A stretch of 64,000 bases of DNA from UBA1426 sp050953365 (lineage in GTDB: Bacteria > Bacillota > Clostridia > Peptostreptococcales > Anaerovoracaceae): assembly GCA_050953365.1 (NCBI GenBank), contig JBMNMN010000001.1:1-64000 (forward strand), given 5' to 3'. Made by a program: the position numbers and the translations under genes. Position 1 is the stretch's first letter, and each line of letters opens with the position of its first letter. Under the pieces are notes generated by a model. The model saw only the letters and a list, made by a program, of their open reading frames with translations, made no database searches and was not told the origin of the DNA. Positions 1 to 8,121 of this stretch are shown piece by piece.

Positions 1-481
1 ACTTATTACCTATAAATAACTTATCCATTACCTTTTCTATACTTTCCAACTGTACAATGCCCGTTGTTCTGACAACTGCCCCCAGAATTACCATGTTGGC
101 CACTTTATCGTTATGTAAACCGGCTGCAATCTCATTGGCATCGATGAAATATACATCAATATCATCTCTTCCGGGCTTTTCCTTTATCAGGGAGCGGTTA
201 ACGAATAAGTTGCCTCCCGGCGCAACCATATCTTCAAACTTAACTAAGGAAGGCAAGTTCATGGCAACCACGGAAGTCGCTTCCGATACGATGGGGGAGT
301 TTATTTTCTTGTCCGATACGATTACGGTACAATTGGCTGTCCCTCCTCTCATCTCCGGTCCGTAGGATGGCATCCATGTCACTTCTTTTCCCTCCAACAT
401 CCCGGCATATGCAATCATCTGACCGATCAGCATGACTCCCTGACCTCCAAATCCGGCAATAATCAATTTGTGCGTAGCCAC
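1..481 (-). CDS. 2-oxoacid:ferredoxin oxidoreductase, gamma subunit (3' end beyond left edge)
   Basis: Gamma subunit of a 2-oxoacid:ferredoxin oxidoreductase, probably the 2-oxoisovalerate (VOR) type. The reading frame stays open to base 1, giving about 160 residues, so the gene is cut by the window edge. The N-terminus shows the family's IIAGFGGQGVM turn at residues 7-17, followed by PSYGPEMRGG. The start is a GTG at 481 placed directly after the beta-subunit stop, with an AAGGAGGTGG ribosome site inside the beta 3' end; a caller demanding ATG would miss it. It is the last visible gene of the delta-alpha-beta-gamma set and so is surely co-translated with it. Family assignment is firm; the substrate is inferred from the panB/panE neighbours. 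Confidence 0.88.
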   Translation of the reverse strand, partial: MATHKLIIAGFGGQGVMLIGQMIAYAGMLEGKEVTWMPSYGPEMRGGTANCTVIVSDKKINSPIVSEATSVVAMNLPSLVKFEDMVAPGGNLFVNRSLIKEKPGRDDIDVYFIDANEIAAGLHNDKVANMVILGAVVRTTGIVQLESIEKVMDKLFIGNK

Positions 482-1231
482 TTATTCCACCTCCTTGGGA
501 GTCTTCAGATTCCCCAGGGGGTAGTAGGGAATCATGTTCTCCTTGAGCCATTCCAGGGATTTTACCGGATTGTATCCCCAATTGGTGGGACAAGTGGATA
601 AAATCTCTACAAAACTGAACCCCAACCCTTTTTGCTGGACTAAAAATGCCTTTTTTATGGCTCTCTTGGCTTTTCTCACGTTGGCCGGAGTGTCCAAAGC
701 AACTCTCTCTACAAATACAGCGCCGTCAATTGTCGCAAGAAGTTCCGCCATTCGGATAGGCATCCCTGAAAGTTCTTTTTTTCTGCCTTCTATTGATGTA
801 GTTGTTTTTTGTCCCACCAGGCTTGTCGGCGCCATCTGCCCGCCGGTCATGCCGTAGATTGCATTATTAATAAATATCGTTGTGAATTTCTCTCCGCGGT
901 GCGCAGCCTGAACGATTTCTCCCGTTCCGATGGAAGCCAGGTCGCCGTCTCCCTGGTACGTAAAGATGATTTTGTCGGGCTGCACCCTTCGAATTCCGGT
1001 GGCTATGGCCGGAGCTCTTCCGTGAGCGGATTCACACATATCCACATTCATGTAGCGATGGGCCAGAATGCTGCAGCCGATGGGCGCGACACCTATAGCC
1101 TTTCCAAGCAAGCCCTCTTCGTCCAAGGCTTCCATAACCAATCGGTGGGCAATCCCATGTGTGCAACCGGGACAATAGGTTGTTTCTTCGGGAAGAATTC
1201 CCTTTGTGAGCTCAAAAACCGTTTTCATCAT
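482..1231 (-). CDS. 2-oxoacid:ferredoxin oxidoreductase, beta (thiamine-diphosphate) subunit
   Basis: TPP-binding beta subunit, 249 residues. It shows the CPGCTHG motif near residue 20 and the TPP signature GDGDLASIG followed by NNAIYGMTGG. It binds thiamine diphosphate and passes electrons from the decarboxylated 2-oxoacid to ferredoxin through the delta subunit. An upstream ATG would give 34 extra residues, but these overlap the alpha gene and are not family-like; the start at 1231 (ATGATGAAAACG) overlaps the alpha TGA in the usual ATGA coupling and has a GGGGGTGGA ribosome site. Substrate could be 2-oxoisovalerate or 2-oxoglutarate; the alpha subunit resembles proteins annotated as 3-methyl-2-oxobutanoate dehydrogenase. 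Confidence 0.92.
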   Translation of the reverse strand: MMKTVFELTKGILPEETTYCPGCTHGIAHRLVMEALDEEGLLGKAIGVAPIGCSILAHRYMNVDMCESAHGRAPAIATGIRRVQPDKIIFTYQGDGDLASIGTGEIVQAAHRGEKFTTIFINNAIYGMTGGQMAPTSLVGQKTTTSIEGRKKELSGMPIRMAELLATIDGAVFVERVALDTPANVRKAKRAIKKAFLVQQKGLGFSFVEILSTCPTNWGYNPVKSLEWLKENMIPYYPLGNLKTPKEVE

Positions 1232-2304
1232 TCCACCCCCAGTACCTTTTTCGCATCCGCCGCAATCTCCTGCGGAGTGAGTAACATTCCGCCCACCCTG
1301 CTGCATAAACTTACAGGAAATCTTCCGCAGCAACCGATTTTCACGTCATCTATCATTTGTCCTCTGCTGAGTTCGACGGAGATGACCGCTTTTGTACTAG
1401 AAGGTATTTTGTCAAAAGCTTCATAAGGATATGGCCATAAACTGATGGGCCGTATCATGCCCGCATTTATGCCCGCTTCCGCAAGCAAATCAATTGCCTC
1501 TTCCGTAATACGGGCCGTGGAACCGTATGCGACGAAAACAACTTCCGCATTTTCTAAATTTATTGCTTCATATTCAACAAGTTCCTTTCTCGCTCTCTGA
1601 TACTTTTTATCCAGTTCGAGAATCCGAGCCTCCAACTCTTCGGCCACCAAATACAAAGATCGAATCACATTGTGCGGTCTGGCTTCATTTGTTCCTGTTA
1701 ATGCCCAGGGCTTAGCCTTTGGAATATCTTCCTGTTTTATAGCGGGGACAGGTTCCGGCAATATGACGGGCTCCATCATCTGCCCCAGCATGCCGTCGGC
1801 CAAAATCATGACCGGATTTCTATATTCTTCGGCTATTTTAAACGCCTTTGGCATCATATCTACCGCTTCTTGTATAGAGGACGGCGCATAGACGAAAAGA
1901 TGATAATCTCCGTTGCCCCCTCCTCTGGTGGCTTGATAATAATCTGCCTGCCCCGGTTGGATGGTTCCTACACCCGGTCCGCCTCTAGATACGTTTAAGA
2001 TGACCAAAGGGATTTCTGTCGAACAGATAAAGGAAAACCCTTCCTGCATTAATGCAATGCCCGGCGAAGAGGAAGAGATAAATACTTTTCCACCCGCCGC
2101 CCCGGCGCCGTAAGCCATATTAATTGCTGCAACCTCGCTCTCTGCCTGGACAAAAGAGCCTCCGACCTTTTCTAATTCTCTTGACATGTACTCTGTGATT
2201 TCATTTTGAGGGGTTATGGGATAGCCGAAATAGTATCTGCATCCGCTCCGAATAGCAGCTTCCGCAAATGCTTCGTTTCCTTTCATTAAAACCTTTTCAC
2301 TCAT
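1228..2304 (-). CDS. vorB: 2-oxoisovalerate-type ferredoxin oxidoreductase, alpha subunit
   Basis: Alpha subunit (358 residues) of the pyruvate:ferredoxin oxidoreductase superfamily. The N-terminus MKGNEAFAEAAIRSGCRYYFGYPITPQNE and the SRGGPGVGTIQPGQADYYQ block are typical of proteins named VorB in many anaerobe genomes (other schemes call alpha VorA). Reaction: 3-methyl-2-oxobutanoate + CoA + oxidised ferredoxin to isobutyryl-CoA + CO2 + reduced ferredoxin. It overlaps the delta gene upstream by 8 bases and the beta gene downstream by 4, so the complex is translationally coupled. The panB- and panE-like genes in the same train, whose chemistry converges on 2-oxoisovalerate, favour VOR over KOR, but sequence alone does not settle this. 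Confidence 0.85.
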   Translation of the reverse strand: MSEKVLMKGNEAFAEAAIRSGCRYYFGYPITPQNEITEYMSRELEKVGGSFVQAESEVAAINMAYGAGAAGGKVFISSSSPGIALMQEGFSFICSTEIPLVILNVSRGGPGVGTIQPGQADYYQATRGGGNGDYHLFVYAPSSIQEAVDMMPKAFKIAEEYRNPVMILADGMLGQMMEPVILPEPVPAIKQEDIPKAKPWALTGTNEARPHNVIRSLYLVAEELEARILELDKKYQRARKELVEYEAINLENAEVVFVAYGSTARITEEAIDLLAEAGINAGMIRPISLWPYPYEAFDKIPSSTKAVISVELSRGQMIDDVKIGCCGRFPVSLCSRVGGMLLTPQEIAADAKKVLGVE

Positions 2305-2536
2305 CAGCTTCGTCTCCTTCCTCCCTCATAAATACACTTATTGCTCCGTCCGGACACATAATCGCGCAGTTTGCGCATCCGATGCATTTGTCAGCTTCCA
2401 GAACACAAGCCGGCCGGAAGCCTTTGGAATTTATCTTCGTCTCGTGAAGAGCAATAATTTTCACAGGGCAAACGGAGACACAAAGCTCGCAGCCTTTGCA
2501 CCTCTCTTCATCAAATTTCACCAGACCTTTTGCCAT
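2297..2536 (-). CDS. 2-oxoacid:ferredoxin oxidoreductase, delta subunit (2[4Fe-4S] ferredoxin)
   Basis: Small ferredoxin-like delta subunit, 79 residues. Two CxxCxxCxxxCP clusters are visible: CKGCELCVSVCP near residues 13-24 and CIGCANCAIMCP near residues 51-62, each expected to bind one [4Fe-4S]. It relays electrons from the TPP site to soluble ferredoxin. It is the first gene of the delta-alpha-beta-gamma set and its end overlaps the alpha start by 8 bases. The separation from the ATPase gene upstream is about 60 bases without an obvious terminator, so the complex is probably part of the longer train. Confidence 0.93.
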   Translation of the reverse strand: MAKGLVKFDEERCKGCELCVSVCPVKIIALHETKINSKGFRPACVLEADKCIGCANCAIMCPDGAISVFMREEGDEADE

Positions 2537-2594
2537 TATGATTAACTTCCCTTCGTAATTTTTAAAATCTTACCGCTGCAAAACGGGGTAAAAT

Positions 2595-3290
2595 CTATCG
2601 GTTCATCCAGTTCTCTCTCATAAACAATTTGATCGGAAATATGTTAAAGTCTATTAAATCTCTTGTTTTATCCGTCAATTCCTCCACTAACCGTTCCACA
2701 CAACAATTGTACTTTACGGGAATACCTGATGCCTGGGATACGCTTCTGGCTAATTCATAACCCTTCAATATATCTTCAGCCACCGTCTCATGAATCAAGT
2801 GCGTGTTATTTACAATCCCGGATACTTTCAGCGAGGTTTCCTTTTCAATTCGCGTAATATGGAATAGCGCTTTGTCAACCGTTGAAGTATCCGGTCTGTT
2901 TGCGTTGATCACGCAAAACATCTCGCTCTGCTCTTCAGTGAAATACTTGTCAAATTGCGCCAGTATTCTGGCCCCGGAATCATCTCCTCCCGCATCTACA
3001 ATGGTGTTGCATTCCGGATCCTCTAAAGGCGCCCTGATTCTTGCGGTTATTGCGGGAAGATCGGCGGTGATGTCGTATCCAAAGGTATTGCTGTACACCG
3101 ATACGCCTTTTTCCTCCAGCATGGCCTGACGCTCCCGGCTTCTGAAATATGTATTTGCAATATCCAGATCCACAAGGGCCGTCTTCTTGCCCAGCTCTGC
3201 CATTTTAACGGCGTAGTTGACGGCGAATTCCGTTTTCCCGCTTCCGTAGTGTCCCACGATGATTCGAATTCTCTTGTCGTTCAATTCCAT
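2595..3290 (-). CDS. P-loop ATPase (MinD/CobQ-like) in the oxidoreductase operon
   Basis: 231-residue P-loop NTPase. Walker A is GHYGSGKT at residues 13-20, followed by a SIMIBI-type LVDLDIANTYFRSRE segment and a VDAGGDDSGAR switch region, placing it near MinD/ParA/CobQ ATPases. From memory, similar ATP-binding proteins occur beside 2-oxoacid ferredoxin oxidoreductase genes in anaerobes; their role is not established and I do not assign one. Two starts are possible: ATG 3320 directly after the M20 stop with GAGG upstream, and ATG 3290 with AGGGAG upstream. I prefer 3290 because the family begins right before the RIRIIVGHYGSGKTE strand. Possible roles are cofactor or Fe-S maturation of the complex; both are speculation. 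Confidence 0.8.
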   Translation of the reverse strand: MELNDKRIRIIVGHYGSGKTEFAVNYAVKMAELGKKTALVDLDIANTYFRSRERQAMLEEKGVSVYSNTFGYDITADLPAITARIRAPLEDPECNTIVDAGGDDSGARILAQFDKYFTEEQSEMFCVINANRPDTSTVDKALFHITRIEKETSLKVSGIVNNTHLIHETVAEDILKGYELARSVSQASGIPVKYNCCVERLVEELTDKTRDLIDFNIFPIKLFMRENWMNR

Positions 3291-3320
3291 AGGAATTTCT
3301 CCCTGGCCCGTTCTATGCAT

Positions 3321-4541
3321 CTATATATCCTCGTTGAGGAAATACATAGAGGTCAGGACATAAATTTTTGTTGTTTCAATCAGTTGGGAAATTTCCACGT
3401 ATTCGTCCACATGATGGGGAATATAAGTATCTCCTGCGCCGATTACGATGGTGGGAATTCCCTCCAGATGGAGGAAGGTTCCGTCCGTAGCCCCGGGAAC
3501 ACCCTGCCAAACCGGTTCTTCCTTCGTTACCTCTTTCACGGCTCTATAAACGCATTTCGTAATCGTAGCGTCCTTCGGCGTCTCAGTCCAAGGCCTTTCC
3601 TCGATAATCTCCAGGGTTGCTTTGAAATCCGGGTCTTCTTTGGCCAGCTTATCGTAGATATCCAGAATTTGCTGCTTAAGAGTTTGGTGATCCTGTCCCG
3701 GAACGGTTCTTATGTCTAAAGTCATATACGCTTCACCGGGGACTACATTGATCTGGGCTTCTCCCTCAGCCGGAGACGCGATAACAGTGGGCGTAATGCT
3801 GGGCCACTTTAAATATTCGTGGCAGCCCAGCCGTTCCTTCTCGCTCTGTTCCAATTTCTCCAGCTCACAGATAATCTTCGCAAGCCTCCAGTTTGGGTTG
3901 ATTCCGGTCAGAGGCATAGCCCCGTGGCTTTGCTTTCCGTATACCCTCACAACCGCTCGCATTGCTCCCTTCTGGAAGATGCAGATATGGTTTTCCTCCG
4001 GTTCGCAGATTACTGCCGCATCTACATTTTTTGCCCAGCCTTTTTTGATAAAATCCTTGATGCCGATCATCATTCCCTCTTCATCGCAGGGAATGCACAG
4101 AAGAATGTTTCCTTTAAAGGCCTCTCCCGAATCCTTTACCGCTTTTGCGGCAAAGATAGCGGCTGCCACGTTTCCCTTAGTATCGCAGGCGCCTCTTCCG
4201 TAAAGCCTGTCTCCTACGATCTCGGCTCCAAAAGGATCATACTTCCATTTCGCGGGATCTCCGGCGGTTACTACGTCGGTATGACCTTCAAAGAGAATGG
4301 TCTTTCCGGGCTGGCTTCCTCTCAGAAAGGCAATGATGTTAGGTCTGCCGGGAACCACTTCCTCCACGTGAACCTCGAAGCCTTCTTTTATTAGGAAGTC
4401 AGAAATGAAGGCCACTACTCTGGATTCATTTGCTCCTTCTTTATTCGGATCGAATACGCTGTTAATCCTCACAATATCCTGGGTGAATTTTATGAGTTCG
4501 TCTGCTTTTATTGCATTTATTACATTTGCATAGTCTTGCAT
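3321..4541 (-). CDS. M20-family amidohydrolase/peptidase (candidate pantothenate hydrolase)
   Basis: 406-residue M20 metallohydrolase related to acetylornithine deacetylase and succinyl-diaminopimelate desuccinylase. The di-metal ligands are recognisable: H87 in GHTDVV, D120 in GRGACDTKG, E154/E155 in CDEEG (general base plus ligand), E180 or E182 in ICEPEE, and H377 in PHHVDE near the C-terminus; the dimerisation domain lies around residues 190-300. The enzyme should hydrolyse an amide bond of a small N-acyl compound. In this operon, next to panE and panB homologues, cleavage of pantothenate to pantoate and beta-alanine is an attractive but unproven role. Ordinary dipeptidase or N-acyl-amino-acid deacylase activity remains possible. 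Its stop lies immediately before a potential start of the ATPase gene. Confidence 0.88.
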   Translation of the reverse strand: MQDYANVINAIKADELIKFTQDIVRINSVFDPNKEGANESRVVAFISDFLIKEGFEVHVEEVVPGRPNIIAFLRGSQPGKTILFEGHTDVVTAGDPAKWKYDPFGAEIVGDRLYGRGACDTKGNVAAAIFAAKAVKDSGEAFKGNILLCIPCDEEGMMIGIKDFIKKGWAKNVDAAVICEPEENHICIFQKGAMRAVVRVYGKQSHGAMPLTGINPNWRLAKIICELEKLEQSEKERLGCHEYLKWPSITPTVIASPAEGEAQINVVPGEAYMTLDIRTVPGQDHQTLKQQILDIYDKLAKEDPDFKATLEIIEERPWTETPKDATITKCVYRAVKEVTKEEPVWQGVPGATDGTFLHLEGIPTIVIGAGDTYIPHHVDEYVEISQLIETTKIYVLTSMYFLNEDI

Positions 4542-4581
4542 CTTACATCCTCCTTTCTACTTCAGAATCGAAATCGATACC

Positions 4582-5499
4582 TCACTGCTTTTCAATGAAC
4601 TTAATAAGATTTGTAAGAGTCTTGTTAACAGGCGTTGCAATGTTAACCTTTTTTCCTTCCCTTACAACAGCGCCGTTTATCATATCGATTTCCGTCTTTT
4701 TATGATTCAGAACATCCTGAAGCATGGAGGATTTGTTTGTTGCTGTGGCTTTACAAACGTCCTTCGTATGAGCCACGGGATCGGGAAAACCCAATTTGAT
4801 TCCCTGGGCCAATGCAACCTCTTTTCCCTCTGACACGGCATCTTCCAGCAACTCTACAATTTCAGGATGCTCTAACAACTCGCCATTCAATAGTTTGGTG
4901 ATCCCCGTAAGCGCGTTGATCCCCACGTTCACCAGCAGCTTATCCCATACAAGCCCGTAGACGTTATCCGATAGCTCCGTTTCCATACCCGCTTCTCTGA
5001 ACGTCTGAGCAATCTGTTGGATTCTCTGAGTCATAGCGCCGTTAAGTTCCCCGATGATGGTCTTTCCGCTGCCGGCATGCCTTATCCTTCCGGGCCCCAG
5101 CATGGTAGCCCCGTGGGCGGTAGTTCCGGCAATCACGTTGCTTTCTCCCACCACTTCTTTTATCAATTCAATGTTCCCCAAACCATTCTGCAGTGTAAGA
5201 GCGATGGTTTCCGGTCCAAAAACAGCTTTGTTACTCTGTACGGCGGAACTTGTGAGGGTGGATTTTACAAAAATAACAGCCAGATCACAAGTTCCCGCAT
5301 CTTCCGCAACAGTACTCGCCTTCACATTTCTATAGGTTATGAAATCGCCTTGCTCCTCCATCAAAATACCGTTGGCATTAATCGCATCCACATGCTCCTT
5401 CCAGACATCCAGAAGGTAAATTTCAATGCCGGGTACCGTGGAAAGCTTTGCGCCGTAAAGGCACCCCATAGCGCCTGCTCCGATAATGGCAATTTTCAT
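4582..5499 (-). CDS. panE: 2-dehydropantoate 2-reductase family (PanE-like, ketopantoate/pantoate)
   Basis: 305-residue ketopantoate reductase. The Rossmann motif GAGAMG follows MKIAIIGAGAMGCLYG at the N-terminus, and the C-terminal helical domain contains VWDKLLVNVGINALTG, which holds the catalytic lysine and asparagine of the PanE family. In biosynthesis it reduces ketopantoate to pantoate with NADPH; the reaction is reversible and here may run as pantoate oxidation. A longer frame starts at 5520, but AAGGAGG five bases before ATG 5499 fixes the start. It lies 33 bases after panB and before the M20 gene. panC and panD are absent from the window, which weakens a purely biosynthetic reading. 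Confidence 0.9.
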   Translation of the reverse strand: MKIAIIGAGAMGCLYGAKLSTVPGIEIYLLDVWKEHVDAINANGILMEEQGDFITYRNVKASTVAEDAGTCDLAVIFVKSTLTSSAVQSNKAVFGPETIALTLQNGLGNIELIKEVVGESNVIAGTTAHGATMLGPGRIRHAGSGKTIIGELNGAMTQRIQQIAQTFREAGMETELSDNVYGLVWDKLLVNVGINALTGITKLLNGELLEHPEIVELLEDAVSEGKEVALAQGIKLGFPDPVAHTKDVCKATATNKSSMLQDVLNHKKTEIDMINGAVVREGKKVNIATPVNKTLTNLIKFIEKQ

Positions 5500-5532
5500 T
5501 TTTGCCTCCTTATATCCCACAGGATGAAACGG

Positions 5533-6369
5533 TTAATATAATTTCGGGATATCAACTTCTTTGTTGAAGCTGTATTCCGGCGTTGGGAACAGACCCTCTA
5601 CTGTTTCCTTGTGGAACTCGTTGAGCGCATCTACCATCACCTTGCGCAACTGCGCATACTGCTTTACGAACTTAGGTTTGAAATCCCCGTACATGCCCAG
5701 CATATCCTGTGTGACCAATACCTGGCAATCCACATGGGGGCCGGCGCCGATTCCCAGGATAGGAACACTGACCGCTTCCGTAACCGCTTTGGCTACTACC
5801 GAGGGCACGCACTCCAGTACAATTGCGAAGCATCCGGCTTTTTCAAGCTCAACGGCATCGTTGATAAGCTTTCTTGCGCTTTCTGGTGTTCCCCCCTGTA
5901 CCTTAAAGCCGCCTAATGCCGATGAAGTCTGAGGCGTTAATCCTATATGACCCATTACATTAATACCGGCGTTTACAATGGCTTTTATTCTTGACAGCAT
6001 CTCCACGCCGCCTTCAAGCTTGATGCAATCACAGTTTGTTTCTTTGATCAATCTGTTGGCGTTTCTGACAGCTTCTTCGTCGCTTACATTGTAGGAACCG
6101 AAGGGCATATCTCCCACAATCCAGGTATCCGGAGCTCCCTTAACGACGGGCTTGATATGGTGTATCATATCTTCCATGGTTACGGACTCGGTGCCCTTGT
6201 ATCCCAGCATGATCATCCCCAGCGAATCCCCTACCAGAATGATTTCCACATCGCTGTCGTTTATGATGGATGCCATTGTGTAGTCATATGCCGTTACAAA
6301 ACTAAACTTTCTGCCTTCCTCTTTAAATTTTTTAAAATCGTTGATGGTCATTTTTTTCTTTCCGCTCAT
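5533..6369 (-). CDS. panB: 3-methyl-2-oxobutanoate hydroxymethyltransferase (PanB-like)
   Basis: 278-residue ketopantoate hydroxymethyltransferase of the phosphoenolpyruvate/TIM-barrel superfamily. Metal-binding acidic residues sit in LVGDSLGM and VGDMPFGSY, and the catalytic glutamate in IVLECVPS; GIGAGPHVDCQVLV is the conserved C-terminal strand. The enzyme transfers a hydroxymethyl group between 5,10-methylene-tetrahydrofolate and 2-oxoisovalerate and the family reaction is known to be reversible. With folD, fhs and a formate channel in the same train it could work in the direction that loads C1 onto tetrahydrofolate. The start is ATG 6369, since AAGGAGG lies eight bases upstream, inside the longer frame beginning at 6387. 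Confidence 0.92.
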   Translation of the reverse strand: MSGKKKMTINDFKKFKEEGRKFSFVTAYDYTMASIINDSDVEIILVGDSLGMIMLGYKGTESVTMEDMIHHIKPVVKGAPDTWIVGDMPFGSYNVSDEEAVRNANRLIKETNCDCIKLEGGVEMLSRIKAIVNAGINVMGHIGLTPQTSSALGGFKVQGGTPESARKLINDAVELEKAGCFAIVLECVPSVVAKAVTEAVSVPILGIGAGPHVDCQVLVTQDMLGMYGDFKPKFVKQYAQLRKVMVDALNEFHKETVEGLFPTPEYSFNKEVDIPKLY

Positions 6370-6420
6370 TTCCTTTTCCTCCTTCATAAAACGTAATCTG
6401 TATTGATTTATCGGTTAAAT

Positions 6421-7203
6421 TTACAGGCTATATCCCATTTGCCGAGATATTTTTGATGCAGTGCTCAAAATATAGTCGGCGTAAATTTTTTGATGTTTGC
6501 TTTCGACACGATATTTCGGGCAGGATACGCTGACGGCTGCGATGGGATTTCCATGATAGTCAAAAATAGGGGCTCCGAAACAGATCAATCCGATGACATA
6601 TTCTTCATCGTCTATGGAGTATCCTCTTTCTCTTATTTCCAGCAGAGAAGTTCTGAGAGTATCTTTGTCCACGATGGAATGTTCCGTAAACCTCTCAAAA
6701 ATAGTGTTATTTATCAGCTCCTCTACTTCCTCTTCCGACATAAAAGATAAATATGCCTTCCCCAATCCGGTACAATGCATGGGTATGCTGATTCCGATAT
6801 CCAGTCCAACTTTAATGGTTGATTTGCTTTCAATCTTGTCGATATAGACGATCCGATCGCCCGCTTTTATACCGAGATTGACGGTTTCACCGGTGAGCTT
6901 AGCCAGTTCCTCTAAATAAGGTCTTGCAATTCTCTTTATTCCTGTTTTCTCCGTGACCCGGTTGCCCATAGCCAGCAATTTGAAACTATTAGAGTACCTT
7001 TTCGTATCCTTATTCTGATTCACATAACCGGCATATTTAAGAGTGTTTACTAAACGGTGAACCGTTGCTTTATCCATAGATAATCGACTGCTTAGCTCTC
7101 CTATGCTTAACTCTCCCGCCGAATCCAGCTCCTCCAGTATTGAAAATGCTTTTAAAACCGATTTCACATAGTTTGCAGTATCCACTGTGTCCGGAATTGA
7201 CAA
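6421..7203 (-). CDS. IclR-family transcriptional regulator
   Basis: 260-residue IclR regulator: an N-terminal winged helix-turn-helix (about residues 10-75, with LSIGELSSRLSMDKATVHRLVNTL) followed by the effector-binding domain with its late GYSIDDEEYVIGLICFGAPIFD signature. IclR proteins usually control degradation of small carboxylic or aromatic acids, which fits a catabolic reading of this cluster. The start is most likely the TTG at 7203: GGAGGAG lies seven bases upstream and is itself inside a longer TTG frame from 7218. The gene is embedded between the formate channel and panB in the same orientation, so it probably autoregulates or controls both halves of the cluster. Confidence 0.9.
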   Translation of the reverse strand: MSIPDTVDTANYVKSVLKAFSILEELDSAGELSIGELSSRLSMDKATVHRLVNTLKYAGYVNQNKDTKRYSNSFKLLAMGNRVTEKTGIKRIARPYLEELAKLTGETVNLGIKAGDRIVYIDKIESKSTIKVGLDIGISIPMHCTGLGKAYLSFMSEEEVEELINNTIFERFTEHSIVDKDTLRTSLLEIRERGYSIDDEEYVIGLICFGAPIFDYHGNPIAAVSVSCPKYRVESKHQKIYADYILSTASKISRQMGYSL

Positions 7204-7264
7204 TGCGGTCTCCTCCAATCAACGAAAACCCAAAGAGAAATAACTTCTGTAATCTTCTGTAATA

Positions 7265-8107
7265 TCAAGCTTTTTTATAGGAATACCAATAAGCAATTCC
7301 CACAAATAAGCCGCCTCCGACAATATTCCCCAGCGTTACAGGGATTAAGTTGTTTATAAAAAACCCGCTCCAGGTAAGATTAGACAACATTTCCTGAGAA
7401 AGGCCGGCAAGCTCTGCAAGCTCTAAAAATGCAGGATTAGAGCGAGCCATGATTCCCGCCGGTATGTAATACATGTTCGCTACGCTGTGCTCAAATCCAG
7501 AGGTAATGAACAGCCAAATGGGGAAAAAGATTGCGAAGATCTTTCCCACCATAGATTCTGCGCCATAGGAAAGCCACACGGCCAAACATACCAACCAGTT
7601 GCACATGATTCCCAGATAGAAAGCCGGAAGAAAAGCAAGGTTTACTTTACCTGCCGCGATCTTAACGGTCACAGCGCCAAGCAAATCGGCGCCGCTGGAA
7701 AAAAGTCCGGAATGCGCCATCATATAAGCGATAAAAAGGGAGCCGATTAAATTTCCCACATAGACGATGGCCCAATTCCGAAGCATCCGGACAGTCTTAA
7801 CTTTTCTGTCGCATACCGCGGCAAGAATCAATGTGTTTCCTGTGAACAATTCTCCGCCCGCCAGAACCACCAGCATAAGTCCCGTTCCGAAGACAGCCCC
7901 TGCTAAAACCCGTCCCAATCCGTAAGTGGAGTATTCCGCAAGGAGATTAAAGGCTGCCATATTTGAGCCTTCCGCCGCAAAAGCTATAAAGGCGCCCGCC
8001 AGAAAGCTGAGTATTAAGAGCTTTGGCAGACTGCCGTTCACTTTATCCTGCGCCGTTTCAATAACAAAATCCGTTATTTCCGCCGGTTTTAAGGGTCTCT
8101 TCTCCAT
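7265..8107 (-). CDS. focA: Formate/nitrite transporter family channel (FocA-like)
   Basis: 280-residue FNT-family membrane channel with about six hydrophobic segments. AGGELFTGNTLILA and GFEHSVANMYYIPAGIM are the characteristic pore segments; the latter holds the conserved pore histidine. FNT proteins move formate, nitrite or hydrosulfide across the membrane. The gene is 14 bases downstream of folD and follows fhs, so formate export after the fhs reaction, or import for it, is the natural role. No membrane topology beyond the hydrophobic pattern can be verified here. Confidence 0.9.
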   Translation of the reverse strand: MEKRPLKPAEITDFVIETAQDKVNGSLPKLLILSFLAGAFIAFAAEGSNMAAFNLLAEYSTYGLGRVLAGAVFGTGLMLVVLAGGELFTGNTLILAAVCDRKVKTVRMLRNWAIVYVGNLIGSLFIAYMMAHSGLFSSGADLLGAVTVKIAAGKVNLAFLPAFYLGIMCNWLVCLAVWLSYGAESMVGKIFAIFFPIWLFITSGFEHSVANMYYIPAGIMARSNPAFLELAELAGLSQEMLSNLTWSGFFINNLIPVTLGNIVGGGLFVGIAYWYSYKKA

Positions 8108-8121
8108 TTACCTTTTTCTTC

